From the NCBI RefSeq assembly GCF_011758805.1, contig NZ_JAANOW010000003.1, positions 310,001-374,000 on the forward strand: 64,000 bases of DNA, given 5' to 3'. The notes beneath the pieces were generated by a model. It searched no databases and was not told where the DNA came from. It saw only the letters and a program-made list of their open reading frames with translations. Below, piece by piece: positions 10,223 to 18,665 of the stretch; the stretch's first letter is position 1, and every line of letters starts with the position of its first letter. Made by a program: the position numbers and the translations under genes. The DNA is from Mycolicibacterium fluoranthenivorans (GTDB taxonomy: Bacteria; Actinomycetota; Actinomycetes; Mycobacteriales; Mycobacteriaceae).

Positions 10223-10269
10223 TCTCATCGCCCGCGCAGTCATGCTTCTCACAGCCGGTTCATAGCCAG

Positions 10270-10283
10270 ACGAACTAGTTCGT
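10270..10283. promoter_or_regulatory. Perfect 14-bp palindrome upstream of the acyltransferase gene
   Basis: ACGAACTAGTTCGT is fully self-complementary and lies 17 bp before the ATG at 10300. Position and symmetry fit a repressor operator covering a promoter. No regulator gene is adjacent, so the binding protein is unknown. Confidence 0.45.
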
Positions 10284-10299
10284 TCGGTACTCTGGAGTC

Positions 10300-11162
10300 A
10301 TGACTTCCTCCGCCATGACCAACGTCGACACCCTGATCGACCCGCCCGGTCACATCCGGGCCATGCGCCGGGCCGCAGAGACCGCCGCCGACGCCGCCGC
10401 ACCCCTGGTCGATTTGTACCGACCGTATGTCGACGGGTTGCAGAACCTCCCCCGCGACGGCCGATTCCTGTTGTGGGCAACCACTCTCAGGCCGGCGTCG
10501 AGGGATTCCTGATCCCCTACGTGGTGCGCCGCGAGCTCGGCAACCTGGTCCGGCCACTCACCGACCGCGGATTCGGCAAGATGCCGTTCCCCGTGGCCGA
10601 CCTGATGGCCGCCTTCGGCGCGACCGTCGGCGCACCCGACTCCGCGCGCGAGTTGATGCGGCACAACCAGCCCATCCTGGTGTTCCCCGGCGGCGGGCGC
10701 GAGATCGCGAAATTCAAGGGCGAGCAGAACACCCTGCGCTGGGAGGGCCGTGCCGGCTTCGCCCGATTGTCTGTGGAGAACGACTACCCGATCGTGCCCG
10801 CCGCGCTGATCGGCGGGGACGACGTCTACACCAGCCTGACCCGGCGTGACGGTCTGTGGGGACGGTTCAGCCAGGGCCTGGCCGAGAAGCTCGGCGGCAA
10901 GCCCGATATGGCCATGCCGCTGCTGCGCGGTATCGGGCCGACCCTGATCCCGCGACCGCAGCGCATGTACCTGCGCTTCGCCCCGCCGATCGACACCACC
11001 AAACCCGCCGGTATCGACGAGCAGGACTGGGTCGCGACGATCCGAGAGGAAACCAAGAAGACGCTGGAGCGCACGCTCGACGAGCTGCTCGCGATCCGGG
11101 CCGAGGATCCCTACCGGGAACTCAACCCGCTGGCGTGGCACCGAGCCACGCAACCGGCCTGA
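10300..11162 (+). pseudogene. Lysophospholipid acyltransferase family gene, frameshifted
   Basis: Two reading frames make up one acyltransferase. The first (10300-10512) encodes MTSSAMTNVDTLIDPPGHIR to DGRFLL; the second (from about 10473 to 11162) carries on with GNHSQAGVEGFLIPYVVRREL, which holds the N-H-x4-E/D type catalytic motif, and a later VFPGGGREIAKFKG block. The frame changes at about 10471-10476 (ttgtggg): one extra G would read LLVGNHSQ and restore a single gene of about 287 residues. Either a real one-base deletion or a sequencing error. Ends 18 bp before the tRNA-Thr remnant. Confidence 0.8.
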
Positions 11163-11179
11163 CCTGCAGAAACAAAGAG

Positions 11180-11218
11180 AGCCGCCCAGGGGAATCGAAC
11201 CCCTGACCTTCTCATTAC
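11180..11218 (-). other. attL: displaced 3' part of the host tRNA-Thr gene
   Basis: Reading leftward, this is the 3' part of a tRNA-Thr from the anticodon loop on: GTAATGAGAAGGTC, then T-arm AGGGG-TTCGATT-CCCCT, then acceptor GGGCGGCT. The core GACCTTCTCATTAC (11205-11218, plus strand) is repeated at 55632-55645. Since the tRNA 5' half is at the right end, this fragment is the original host 3' end pushed away by integration. It is not a working tRNA. Confidence 0.92.
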
Positions 11219-11331
11219 AAGGCAACCAATCGGGGTGCGATCGTCCCACTTTCCTGGAGCAACGTAGTTCCCCTGGCTCCACCGCGGCGCCGGGAATGGT
11301 CGCCCGCTGACGTGCCGGGCAGGATCCCAGC

Positions 11332-11616
11332 GTGACCGCGACACAGCAGGTCTACACCGTCACCGAGCGCACTGACGGCCTACCTGGGTTCAGCGCCTAT
11401 GCGGGTGACGGTCTGCACTGGATCGCGTCGGCCTCGCCGCACACCGGCAACTACGCCGAGCCGGGCAGTTGGTTCGTGATGCTCGGCCTGGACGCCACAG
11501 GCACCATCGGCTGCCCTCCGGGGATGGCGTTCACTGTTGGCGACGAGGAGTACGCGCGACAGTGGGTTGACGTGCTGGCACGGATGTACCTTGCCGATCC
11601 CGCAGACCCATCGTGA
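11332..11616 (+). CDS. Phage hypothetical protein between attL and integrase
   Basis: 94 residues, no family recognised; acidic and aromatic-rich (GLPGFSAYAGDGLHWIASAS). Starts at GTG 11332. In the circular phage genome this start overlaps, as GTGA, the stop codon of the longer viral form of the repressor, so the two would be translationally coupled. In the prophage that coupling is lost because the repressor frame is cut at attR. Confidence 0.6.
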   Translation: MTATQQVYTVTERTDGLPGFSAYAGDGLHWIASASPHTGNYAEPGSWFVMLGLDATGTIGCPPGMAFTVGDEEYARQWVDVLARMYLADPADPS

Positions 11617-11648
11617 CGTGCCATGTTTCGTGATCAAAGGTTGGCCGA

Positions 11649-12635
11649 ATGGTGACGACGAAACAGTCTGTGAATTCGCTGCGGGTGGATAACTTTGCGA
11701 CTGTGAACGAAATATCGCGCGCGGAAATTCGCAGCCCCGAACTCCCCCGAATCGTCAAAAAATGGCGCACGTGGCAGTTTGCTCAGTCCTTATCCGCGCG
11801 GACCGTCGACGAGCGCGTCGCGACCGTGATGCGCATGGCCGCGTGGTGCCGCGTCGAGCCGGACCGCGCCAGCGCAGACGACATCGCGAGCTGGCTGGCC
11901 GAGGGTGGCGAGTGGTGCGCCAACACGAGATGGACCTATCACACGCAGCTGGCGGCGTGGTTCCTGTGGCTGCAGAAGCAGGACGAGCGCGTCGATAACC
12001 CGATGATCAATATCACCAAGTCGAAGCGGCCGAGGACCGAGCCACGGCCGGTGTCGAACCAAGGAATGCAGCGATTGCTAGCCGTCCGATCGCACCGCCG
12101 GACCAAGGCCATGATTCTGCTGATGGCGTTTCAGGGGTTCCGCGCGCACGAGGTCGCGAAGATCAAGGGAGAGCACCTGGACCTCGTGGAGCGCACCATC
12201 ACCGTGGTCGGCAAGGGTGGCGTCGAGGCCACGTTGCCGCTGCACCACCGGGTCATCGAGATCGCGTACCAGATGCCCCGGCGTGGATTCTGGTTCGCCG
12301 GGGTCGACCGCGGTCACCAGCGGCGGGAGTCGATCTGCTCGACCGTGAAGGAGGCGATGATCCGGGCCGGTGTGGCTGGCTCCGGCCACTGCTTGCGGCA
12401 TTGGTTCGCCACTGCGCTACTGGAGGCCGGCGTCGACGTGCGCACCGTGCAGGTGCTGCTGCGGCATCAGAATCTCAGTAGCACGGAGATCTACACGCTG
12501 GTATCTGCTCGGCGCCGAGCAGAGGGTATCGAGTGTCTGGACCCGTTCCGGGTGGCGCTTCCGAAGCCGCTGTCTCCGGAGGCGCAGGCGATCGTGAGCG
12601 CCGAGTGGCGGGACGCCGATGCCGATGCGGCCTAG
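11649..12635 (+). CDS. int: Tyrosine-family site-specific integrase
   Basis: 328 residues. An N-terminal SAM-like core-binding domain (about 35-125) precedes the catalytic domain. Catalytic residues are R165 (AFQGFRAHEV), K189 (VVGKGG), H247 and R250 (HCLRHWFA), H273 (LLRHQN) and nucleophile Y282 (STEIYTLV). It recombines attP with attB in tRNA-Thr. The protein ends ...WRDADADAA; a terminal AA after small/acidic residues resembles the ssrA/ClpXP degradation tag reported for integrases of phages with integration-dependent immunity. It is the second gene rightward from attL. Confidence 0.95.
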   Translation: MVTTKQSVNSLRVDNFATVNEISRAEIRSPELPRIVKKWRTWQFAQSLSARTVDERVATVMRMAAWCRVEPDRASADDIASWLAEGGEWCANTRWTYHTQLAAWFLWLQKQDERVDNPMINITKSKRPRTEPRPVSNQGMQRLLAVRSHRRTKAMILLMAFQGFRAHEVAKIKGEHLDLVERTITVVGKGGVEATLPLHHRVIEIAYQMPRRGFWFAGVDRGHQRRESICSTVKEAMIRAGVAGSGHCLRHWFATALLEAGVDVRTVQVLLRHQNLSSTEIYTLVSARRRAEGIECLDPFRVALPKPLSPEAQAIVSAEWRDADADAA

Positions 12636-12841
12636 TCGTCATTCTGGTGCGCGCCGGGGCGTTGGCCGCGGCGTTCGATCCATCGGTCAATTGTCTCAGG
12701 GAGCCAGCCTTTGACACGGCCGATCATGACGTCAGGTTGGGGCATGCGGCCGGGGATTTTGCTGTAGGACTTCACCGTGTTGACGGTGAGCCCGGTGCGT
12801 TCGGCCACTTCCGTGACACCGAGATACCTGATCACCACCAC
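12632..12841 (-). CDS. Small helix-turn-helix protein, AlpA/excisionase-like
   Basis: About 69 residues (VIRYLGVTEVAERTGLTVNT, then a WLPETIDRWIERR end). This is the MerR/HTH_17 layout of AlpA and many recombination directionality factors. It converges on int with a 4-bp overlap. One of three consecutive GTG codons at 12833-12841 is the likely start. TATTCT (minus strand, 12855-12850) is spaced so that the transcript could begin almost at the GTG. Could be the Xis or a small regulator. Confidence 0.65.
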   Translation of the reverse strand: MVVIRYLGVTEVAERTGLTVNTVKSYSKIPGRMPQPDVMIGRVKGWLPETIDRWIERRGQRPGAHQNDD

Positions 12842-12974
12842 ATTTGGCGAGAATATGAACCCCAACGGGGGCCCACGGTGGGGGACGCCTCCGTAGGTGG
12901 TGCTGGGTACGTGCGAGTGACAATCCTGAGCATGGACTGCGAGCCACCTGTTAGCGCAGCTATGGTGTGCGGTC

Positions 12975-13313
12975 ATGAGCGCACCGAAACCGGCCCCGGG
13001 CTGGTACCCGGACCCATTCACGCCTGGTAAGCAGAAGTACTGGGACGGCGCGAAGTGGCTGGATCTGCCGGCCCCGCCGACCGGCGAGGCAGCCGAGCGC
13101 CGGTTCACCATCCACTACGGATTCGCCCTGCTGGCGATCTTCTCGCTGCTCGGGACTCTGCTGTTCGGCATCCCGCTGCTGTCTCGCGCCACAGAACCGC
13201 ACGGTGGCGTATCGGCCACGATGGGCACCCTGTGGATGTTGTGGGGTGGGATGTGGACGCTGATCTGGACCGCGTTCGCGATTCAGCACACCCTTCGCGG
13301 CCGACGCAAGTAA
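12975..13313 (+). CDS. DUF2510 small membrane protein, candidate lysogen-expressed gene
   Basis: 112 residues. The N-terminus carries the DUF2510 signature PGWYPDP...YWDGAKW, followed by two membrane helices (FALLAIFSLLGTLLFGIPLL and a second, Trp/Met-rich one, TLWMLWGGMWTLIWTAFAI) and a basic end. It points rightward, against the late genes, and sits between the tail/lysis genes and the integrase. In related mycobacteriophages genes at this place are expressed in lysogens and can block other phages. Superinfection exclusion is a reasonable guess, not shown. Confidence 0.8.
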   Translation: MSAPKPAPGWYPDPFTPGKQKYWDGAKWLDLPAPPTGEAAERRFTIHYGFALLAIFSLLGTLLFGIPLLSRATEPHGGVSATMGTLWMLWGGMWTLIWTAFAIQHTLRGRRK

Positions 13314-14933
13314 CTACCGGAGTCCGTTGACGCGGTCTTTGTGCACCGGCCGGTCCGCGAACCCGTCGAGGATCATCTTCGTGCCGAGGTAGACCGTTCC
13401 GGGTAGGTCCGGGTGGATGCTGTCGACGGTGGACAGCAGGCGGGCCTGCTGAGAGTTCGTCGGCACACCGCGGGTGCCGCCGGCCGACGCGAGTGCCGGC
13501 CCCATCCCGGTCCACCAGCGGCTCGCAGCGTCAGGACCGAACATGTTGACGAACTTCACCCAGTCGCGCTCCTGCGCGGCCCGCCGCTGCGCCTTCGTGT
13601 AGACGTCGCCGCTGTCACCGTCACGCGGCGCACCGACACTGCCCACGCCCGTGTTGTTGTTGAACAGACCATCGTCGAACGGCTCTACCCCGAAGTGGAC
13701 AACTTGGCAGTACGGATCGACGCTATGCACCCAGTCCCAGTTTTCGGCGATGCGCGCGTACATCTGGGCGTCGGTGATGTTCGTGAGCAGCGACCGGTCG
13801 TTCCACGTCCCCAGGACGCCGAGCGCGAGCGGCCGGGTGCCCAGTGGTCCGCCGAAGAACTCTCCGACGTAGTTCTGAAATGCTGGCTTGCCGATGCCCT
13901 GGATTGCGGTGTTGGCGTCGGTCATCCAACCGCGCCGCGACGAGAATCCGGCACCTGCCCCCGAGAAGTAGCGGGAGAGCCCTGTGGTGGTGACGTTTCC
14001 GACCGGGAAAACGGTATTGACCGCTGTGCCGACGCTGTCGTCCGTGACGTAGCCCGCGCCGTTCGTGAAGAACCCTGTTGAGCCTTGGCCGAACCCGACG
14101 ATCGGAATCGTGGAGAGCATCCACATCTGGCGGTAGATCGTGCCGAGGTAGAACTGGTTGACGTTGTCAGTGCACAGTGCCTGCGACGTCTCGCCGTAGG
14201 AGTCCGTTTCCATGCCGATCGGGGCCTGATAGGGCGATGGACGGATGATTGACGTTGTGTCCGTGCGGATCCCAGTAAAACCACACGTGCCGAATCGGAG
14301 CTTGATCTTCGTCTCGGACTGCCAGTTGTTGAACACCACGTTGTGAAATGTGTGGTACCCGCTCGTGCTCGTGACGAGCATCGGCGTCGTCTGGCAGGCG
14401 TAGTAATCGCCGTCAACCTCGATGAACATTTCGATGTTGCCGGCGTAGTTCGGCGCGGTGTTGTTGCCGCCGAGATTCATGTGCACGTCGGAGAACGCGA
14501 TACCGGTGAACAGGAATTCAAGCTCGGTGATGTGCGGGAAGATCTCGTCACTCAGCCCGGCACCAGGCGCGCTGAACCGTCTGGGAGTCGCGCAATTGCA
14601 CACGCCGCCGTACGTCTGCGGGCCAGACAGCGTGGGCCTGATATGCCTAATCCATTTCTGCCCAAGGGTATTGAATGGGTAGGGATTGGCCGCGTCGTAG
14701 CTTCCGCCTGCGCCGCCGCTAACCGATCCGTCCAGCCGTCGAAGGTTGGTCTGCGATCCGTCAGTGTTGGTCGCCCAGTCCCCCCACCGGTATTCCTTGG
14801 CCGTGCGGCCCCCGGAGGTGAAGTTGAGCGCGGTTGCGCTGATCTCATTGGTGGCCAGGATCCCAGACGGGATGATCCCGGCCACCGGCTTCATCAAGTC
14901 ACCGAGCAGGACATAATCGGAGAACTTGCTCAC
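13314..14933 (-). CDS. Tail-associated SGNH/GDSL-type hydrolase, catalytic residues present
   Basis: About 539 residues. A beta-rich N-terminal half precedes a hydrolase domain with SGNH blocks: nucleophile region METDSYGET (Ser about residue 244), GTWNDRS (about 376) and DSIHPD (about 506). Likely a virion tail esterase or adhesin acting on cell-envelope polymers. Starts at GTG 14933, overlapping the upstream stop (GTGA). It shares layout with the next upstream protein (GIIPSG versus GLIPSG near the start), so the two look like diverged duplicates. Last gene of the late leftward run. Confidence 0.7.
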   Translation of the reverse strand: MSKFSDYVLLGDLMKPVAGIIPSGILATNEISATALNFTSGGRTAKEYRWGDWATNTDGSQTNLRRLDGSVSGGAGGSYDAANPYPFNTLGQKWIRHIRPTLSGPQTYGGVCNCATPRRFSAPGAGLSDEIFPHITELEFLFTGIAFSDVHMNLGGNNTAPNYAGNIEMFIEVDGDYYACQTTPMLVTSTSGYHTFHNVVFNNWQSETKIKLRFGTCGFTGIRTDTTSIIRPSPYQAPIGMETDSYGETSQALCTDNVNQFYLGTIYRQMWMLSTIPIVGFGQGSTGFFTNGAGYVTDDSVGTAVNTVFPVGNVTTTGLSRYFSGAGAGFSSRRGWMTDANTAIQGIGKPAFQNYVGEFFGGPLGTRPLALGVLGTWNDRSLLTNITDAQMYARIAENWDWVHSVDPYCQVVHFGVEPFDDGLFNNNTGVGSVGAPRDGDSGDVYTKAQRRAAQERDWVKFVNMFGPDAASRWWTGMGPALASAGGTRGVPTNSQQARLLSTVDSIHPDLPGTVYLGTKMILDGFADRPVHKDRVNGLR

Positions 14934-16204
14934 CGAATCCGCCTCGCGCGCAGCGTGTCGACGATCTGCTTGCCCGCCTCGACGGCCAGCAGTGCGGCCA
15001 GCCACGCGTTACCGTCGCGGTTCGGATTCTGCCCGTCAGCACCGATGAGCGGCGCCTGCTGCGCCAGGTTGAATGCCGGCGCGGTCGGCCCAAACAGATT
15101 CAGATAGGCGGCGTTCTCGACGTCAGCAATCGCGGCGGCCTGCTCGCGCCGGTTGAAATCGTTACTGCTGTCAGCGGTGGGCGGGCCCGTGACGGTGCCC
15201 GGGCCACCGGCCCCGGTGAACGGCGGCGGTGACACGTGCAGGATGAAGCATCGGGTGTCCTTGCTGCGGAACCACGCGTAGCACTCGTCAGCGCGGGTGG
15301 CCATCGGGCCATTGCTGGCGCCGGTCGCACCGGATCGACCGCCGTCGTCGAGGGTGCCGAGCAGGATGTAGAACAGTGGCTTGTCCTGAAAGTCCGACTC
15401 CAGGATCGCCTTTCGGCTGGCTGAGAAGAACCGGCTGCCGCCGTCTGCTGCGGGCGTATCGTCCGAGACCGTGGCGCTACCGTTGTAGAAGAATCCCGAG
15501 GGCATCCCGCGGGCCGCGGTGACGATGCCGGTGCGCTCGAAGAACAGCTCAGCGACCCCGGCGGTGAGGTAGGACGTGCCGGAGGCCTGCTTGAGCCCGG
15601 CTGCGTCGGCCCACTTGCCGCCGTCGAGGATCGCGAATGGGCGGTCCGGGGCTTTCGCGACGATCGAGCTCTGTTCGGTCTTGATGCCGACCAGCGCGGC
15701 GCCGCCGATGTGCACCCGGACCCGGCCCGTGTAGCCCGCTGGGAATGTCAGCGGCAGGTGGATGACGCCGGGCGTCGTGCCGACCACCGGGGCGGCAGTG
15801 GCCTTGTACAGCTTGCCGAAGTACTCCACGAAGACCTGGCAGTCGTAGGAGGCGCTGCCGACCATCACCACGTCGAGGTTCCCGCCGGCATGCAGAAACT
15901 CGAACGCGATGACGTGATTGATCGGCGAACCACCCGAAATGCGGGGCGTCGCAACGTTCTTGCACCCGTTACTCGGTGTGCCATCGACCGCCTGCCAGTG
16001 CTGGCCCTGGGTGCTGAACAGTCCCGAGTTCCACAGGATCGTCGCCAGGTTCGTGTAGGTCTGGGCCGCCGCGGAGAACGCGCCGACCGTGACCACTCCG
16101 GAGGGGATCAGGCCGCGTACCGGGTCGTATCGGTGACTGGCGCGGGTGCGCTCCCATAGCGCGGTCGGAAGTTCCCAGCCGTCTTCTTTCGCAACGATGG
16201 GCAT
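14930..16204 (-). CDS. Tail-associated protein, SGNH-like paralog lacking the active-site residues
   Basis: 424 residues. It has the same overall plan as the 539-residue neighbour: GLIPSGVV start, beta-rich part with a VFVEYFGKLYKA stretch, then a hydrolase-like domain. In the hydrolase part the nucleophile block reads AILDGGKWAD (no GDS Ser), GTLDDGG replaces GTWND, and GADGQNPNRDG replaces DSIHPD, so both Ser and His seem lost. Probably a structural or binding tail protein derived from an active enzyme. Confidence 0.62.
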   Translation of the reverse strand: MPIVAKEDGWELPTALWERTRASHRYDPVRGLIPSGVVTVGAFSAAAQTYTNLATILWNSGLFSTQGQHWQAVDGTPSNGCKNVATPRISGGSPINHVIAFEFLHAGGNLDVVMVGSASYDCQVFVEYFGKLYKATAAPVVGTTPGVIHLPLTFPAGYTGRVRVHIGGAALVGIKTEQSSIVAKAPDRPFAILDGGKWADAAGLKQASGTSYLTAGVAELFFERTGIVTAARGMPSGFFYNGSATVSDDTPAADGGSRFFSASRKAILESDFQDKPLFYILLGTLDDGGRSGATGASNGPMATRADECYAWFRSKDTRCFILHVSPPPFTGAGGPGTVTGPPTADSSNDFNRREQAAAIADVENAAYLNLFGPTAPAFNLAQQAPLIGADGQNPNRDGNAWLAALLAVEAGKQIVDTLRARRIR

Positions 16205-16860
16205 CAGAGCATCACCGCCTGGAATAGATCACTGCCGGGGGACTGATAGTTGGTTCCGGCCGTACGAATGGATCGCAGGACGTCGATCGGGTACCGCCCC
16301 GGGATGCCAACGATGGCCGCATCAGTGTCGGTCCACGTCAGGTTGGTCGCAGTGCCGTTCTTGTAGACGGTGTAGACGATGTCTGAACCGCTTACGGCAT
16401 ATCGGATGTCGATGACATCGGTACCGGTGGCTGATGTAGCTGTGCTGCCGGTAGACCGCTGGGTGATGGTGCCGCCGATCGCGGTGAACAGTCGGCCGGA
16501 CCCCGACTGAAAGCACGTCGCGAACACGGCGATCGATCCGTCGCCATTGCTGTAGCCCGGCCCGTAACCGCGGTCGGTTGACGACGTGCCGCCACCGTGC
16601 CCCGCGGATACCTTGTACGGGCCGTCATCCATCGCGGGCCCCCGAGCCGCGCTGTAGAACGTGCTGCTCGCCCCTGTGAACGCAGGCTGGAGACGCCTGT
16701 TCGCGTCGACAGCAACCGCGCCAGCACCGGCGTTGAGCGCAAGGCTGGAGATATCGGGCGGTGTCACGCTCGCGGTGAAACTGGCGTAGCCCCAGGACGT
16801 TAGCCCTGCGACGTTCGGCTTGGTGTGGTTCCGCCGTCGCTGGCGGGTGGCGGTGACCAT
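16204..16860 (-). CDS. Phage tail-region protein of unknown function
   Basis: About 218 residues. A basic N-terminus (TATRQRRRNHTKPN) is followed by a beta-rich, Gly/Ser/Thr-rich body (for example GHGGGTSSTDRGYGPGYSNG) that recalls lectin-like or jelly-roll virion proteins. ATG 16860 shares one base with the upstream stop (TGATG). No family recognised; its position among minor tail genes makes a virion role likely. Confidence 0.6.
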   Translation of the reverse strand: MVTATRQRRRNHTKPNVAGLTSWGYASFTASVTPPDISSLALNAGAGAVAVDANRRLQPAFTGASSTFYSAARGPAMDDGPYKVSAGHGGGTSSTDRGYGPGYSNGDGSIAVFATCFQSGSGRLFTAIGGTITQRSTGSTATSATGTDVIDIRYAVSGSDIVYTVYKNGTATNLTWTDTDAAIVGIPGRYPIDVLRSIRTAGTNYQSPGSDLFQAVML

Positions 16861-18548
16861 CAGACGATCAGATCGCCGGTCACGTAGAAGTGCGTGGGCG
16901 TGTCGAAGTGAATCGAGCACTCCGAGAATTGGCCTGCCGTGCGGAACTTCCCGCCAGCCCCGTCCTTGGTGAGCCCAGCGCCTGCCGCGATGGTGAGTGT
17001 GCCCGTGCCCTTCTGGCGGAACGCCACCACATTGCCCTCCTCGAAGTCGTTCGTGACCGTGAACGTCGCGGGCGTCGAGTTGTTGTGCTCGATCATCGTG
17101 CCCTTGTCCGTGCCGACGACGTTGTAGTCGCCGGTCTTCGTCTGGTTGGGCATCCGGTCGACGTAGTTCTTCACGCACTTCTCGCTGACGATCGCGGTGT
17201 CGGTCGGCGTCGCGGAGAACGCGATCTTGAACGCAAGACTCGCGGCGTGGTTGATCGCGTCGAAGTACGGGACCGTGTTCGCCGCTGCCGAGATACCTTG
17301 CAGCGCTTCCAGCACCACCCCGAGGTCGATGTCGTCACCCGTCGCAGGGAACCACACATCACTGGGCTGGTAGCCCGGTGGGCGATCGACTGGCGCGTCG
17401 CCGCCGACCCAGAAGACCGGGAAACTCACAGACGGGCGCGACGGCCAGGCGCTCGTGGTGGTGTTGAACTTCATCGGCGGGGCCCCGCCGACCGACGCGC
17501 TCAAAGCGGTGATCAGATCTTCGAGCTTCTTCAGCGTGTTGCCCGCGCTGGTCGCACCGCCGACGAGAGCGTCCGTCGCCGCCGTGATGTCGGCCGGGGT
17601 CGCCTTCGTGCCGAGCGTCGTCATGATGCCGGAGATGGCGCCCTGGTCGGCCTGGATCGCGGCGACGAGCTCGGTCCAGGTATCGAGGCTGGCAGGTGCG
17701 GCGCCGATCAGCTCGGCGATCTTGGCGGCCACGAACGCGCGGACCGCCTGCTGTGTCGCGAGCTTCGTGCCGGAGTTGGCCGCCAGCGCCGGGTCATTGT
17801 CGACGAACCCGAACCCTGACGTCGACGCCGCGGCCTTCGCGACCAGCTGCGCCGCGGTGATCCGCGCATCGACCCGGCTATCCGTGAAGTACTTATTGGC
17901 CGTGCCCTCCGGCAAGCCATCAGTGCTCGTCGGTCCGGACCCGCCGCTCAGCACCAGGGGGATCGGGTCACCGAGCGGAGAACCATTGGCCCAGAACTGC
18001 ACCGAGTTCGGGCCCACCAGCGTCACGTCGTCGGGCACCTGGCGGATGATGAATCCACCCTTGGCCGCGGTCGACTCGTTCAGCCACTCCATATCCGCGA
18101 GGTTCTGGGTGAATGGGCCCGACACCGCGACATCCCAATCATCCGGCACCACGGGGGCTTTGACCGTGATGGTCGGCAGATCCTGCGCCGCACCGTTGTA
18201 GGTCACGTGGTGCGGCCGGAACGTGTAGACGATGTCCACGTCATCCGGAAGGTCGAGGATCGAGCACTTCGCCAGCAGGCCGAACTCCTCCTGTGCCGCC
18301 GTGAGCTTCAGCAGTCCGTCATCGAGGCGGGCGTCCTGCTTGGCCAGTGAGTACAGCCGCGTCTTCGGCTCCGTGAACCCGCGGATCGCACGGATATCGC
18401 CCTTCGACAACTTCGCGGTGATCTCGACACCGCCGTGGATGCCCTTCTCTTCCGGGTCGGTATCGACGTCGCCGCCGAGTTCGGCCGGCGCATCGGCGAC
18501 GAACGCGTCCCATTTCAGGTAGGGCACCCAGAACATCGGCACAGCCAT
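16860..18548 (-). CDS. Minor tail protein
   Basis: 562 residues. An N-terminal virion-attachment part (MAVPMFWVPYLKWDAFVADA) leads to a middle part with the tail-fibre signature LPEGTANKYFTDSRVDARI, seen in many phage fibre proteins at trimer stalks. The C-terminus is beta-rich (DKGTMIEHNNSTPATFTVTN) and probably trimeric. Likely contacts the host. Separated from the holin/lysin block by a 117-bp gap holding a long inverted repeat. Confidence 0.75.
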   Translation of the reverse strand: MAVPMFWVPYLKWDAFVADAPAELGGDVDTDPEEKGIHGGVEITAKLSKGDIRAIRGFTEPKTRLYSLAKQDARLDDGLLKLTAAQEEFGLLAKCSILDLPDDVDIVYTFRPHHVTYNGAAQDLPTITVKAPVVPDDWDVAVSGPFTQNLADMEWLNESTAAKGGFIIRQVPDDVTLVGPNSVQFWANGSPLGDPIPLVLSGGSGPTSTDGLPEGTANKYFTDSRVDARITAAQLVAKAAASTSGFGFVDNDPALAANSGTKLATQQAVRAFVAAKIAELIGAAPASLDTWTELVAAIQADQGAISGIMTTLGTKATPADITAATDALVGGATSAGNTLKKLEDLITALSASVGGAPPMKFNTTTSAWPSRPSVSFPVFWVGGDAPVDRPPGYQPSDVWFPATGDDIDLGVVLEALQGISAAANTVPYFDAINHAASLAFKIAFSATPTDTAIVSEKCVKNYVDRMPNQTKTGDYNVVGTDKGTMIEHNNSTPATFTVTNDFEEGNVVAFRQKGTGTLTIAAGAGLTKDGAGGKFRTAGQFSECSIHFDTPTHFYVTGDLIV

Positions 18549-18594
18549 TACGCCCTCCTCGGGAGTGTGTTCCGCTTGATCTGATTCATTCGGG

Positions 18595-18663
18595 CTCTGC
18601 CCGGCGTCGGAGCTGGCCGCAGCACAGCCCTACCGCGACCGCGTCGGACGACGCCGGGCAGAG
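18595..18663. repeat. 15-bp perfect inverted repeat between lysis cassette and minor tail gene
   Basis: CTCTGCCCGGCGTCG (18595-18609) pairs with CGACGCCGGGCAGAG (18649-18663) around a 39-base loop. It begins 3 bp after the stop of the DUF2746 gene. No T-run follows on the transcribed (minus) strand, so it is not a standard intrinsic terminator. It may protect the mRNA 3' end or lower downstream transcription. Confidence 0.75.
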
Positions 18664-18665
18664 GT

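Noticed and set aside
11180..11218. Second tRNA gene at the left end
   Set aside because: Only the 3' half is present; the sequence right of the core does not complete a tRNA, so it is the attL remnant.
12842..13111. N-terminal extension of the small excisionase-like protein
   Set aside because: The extension runs antisense to the DUF2510 gene and lacks domain signal; the GTG cluster at 12833-12841 fits the family start.
14343..15107. Rightward 254-codon frame in the tail region
   Set aside because: Antisense to the SGNH-type tail proteins; no ribosome site and shadow-like composition.
18595..18663. Intrinsic terminator
   Set aside because: Strong stem but a 39-base loop and no T-run on the transcribed strand.
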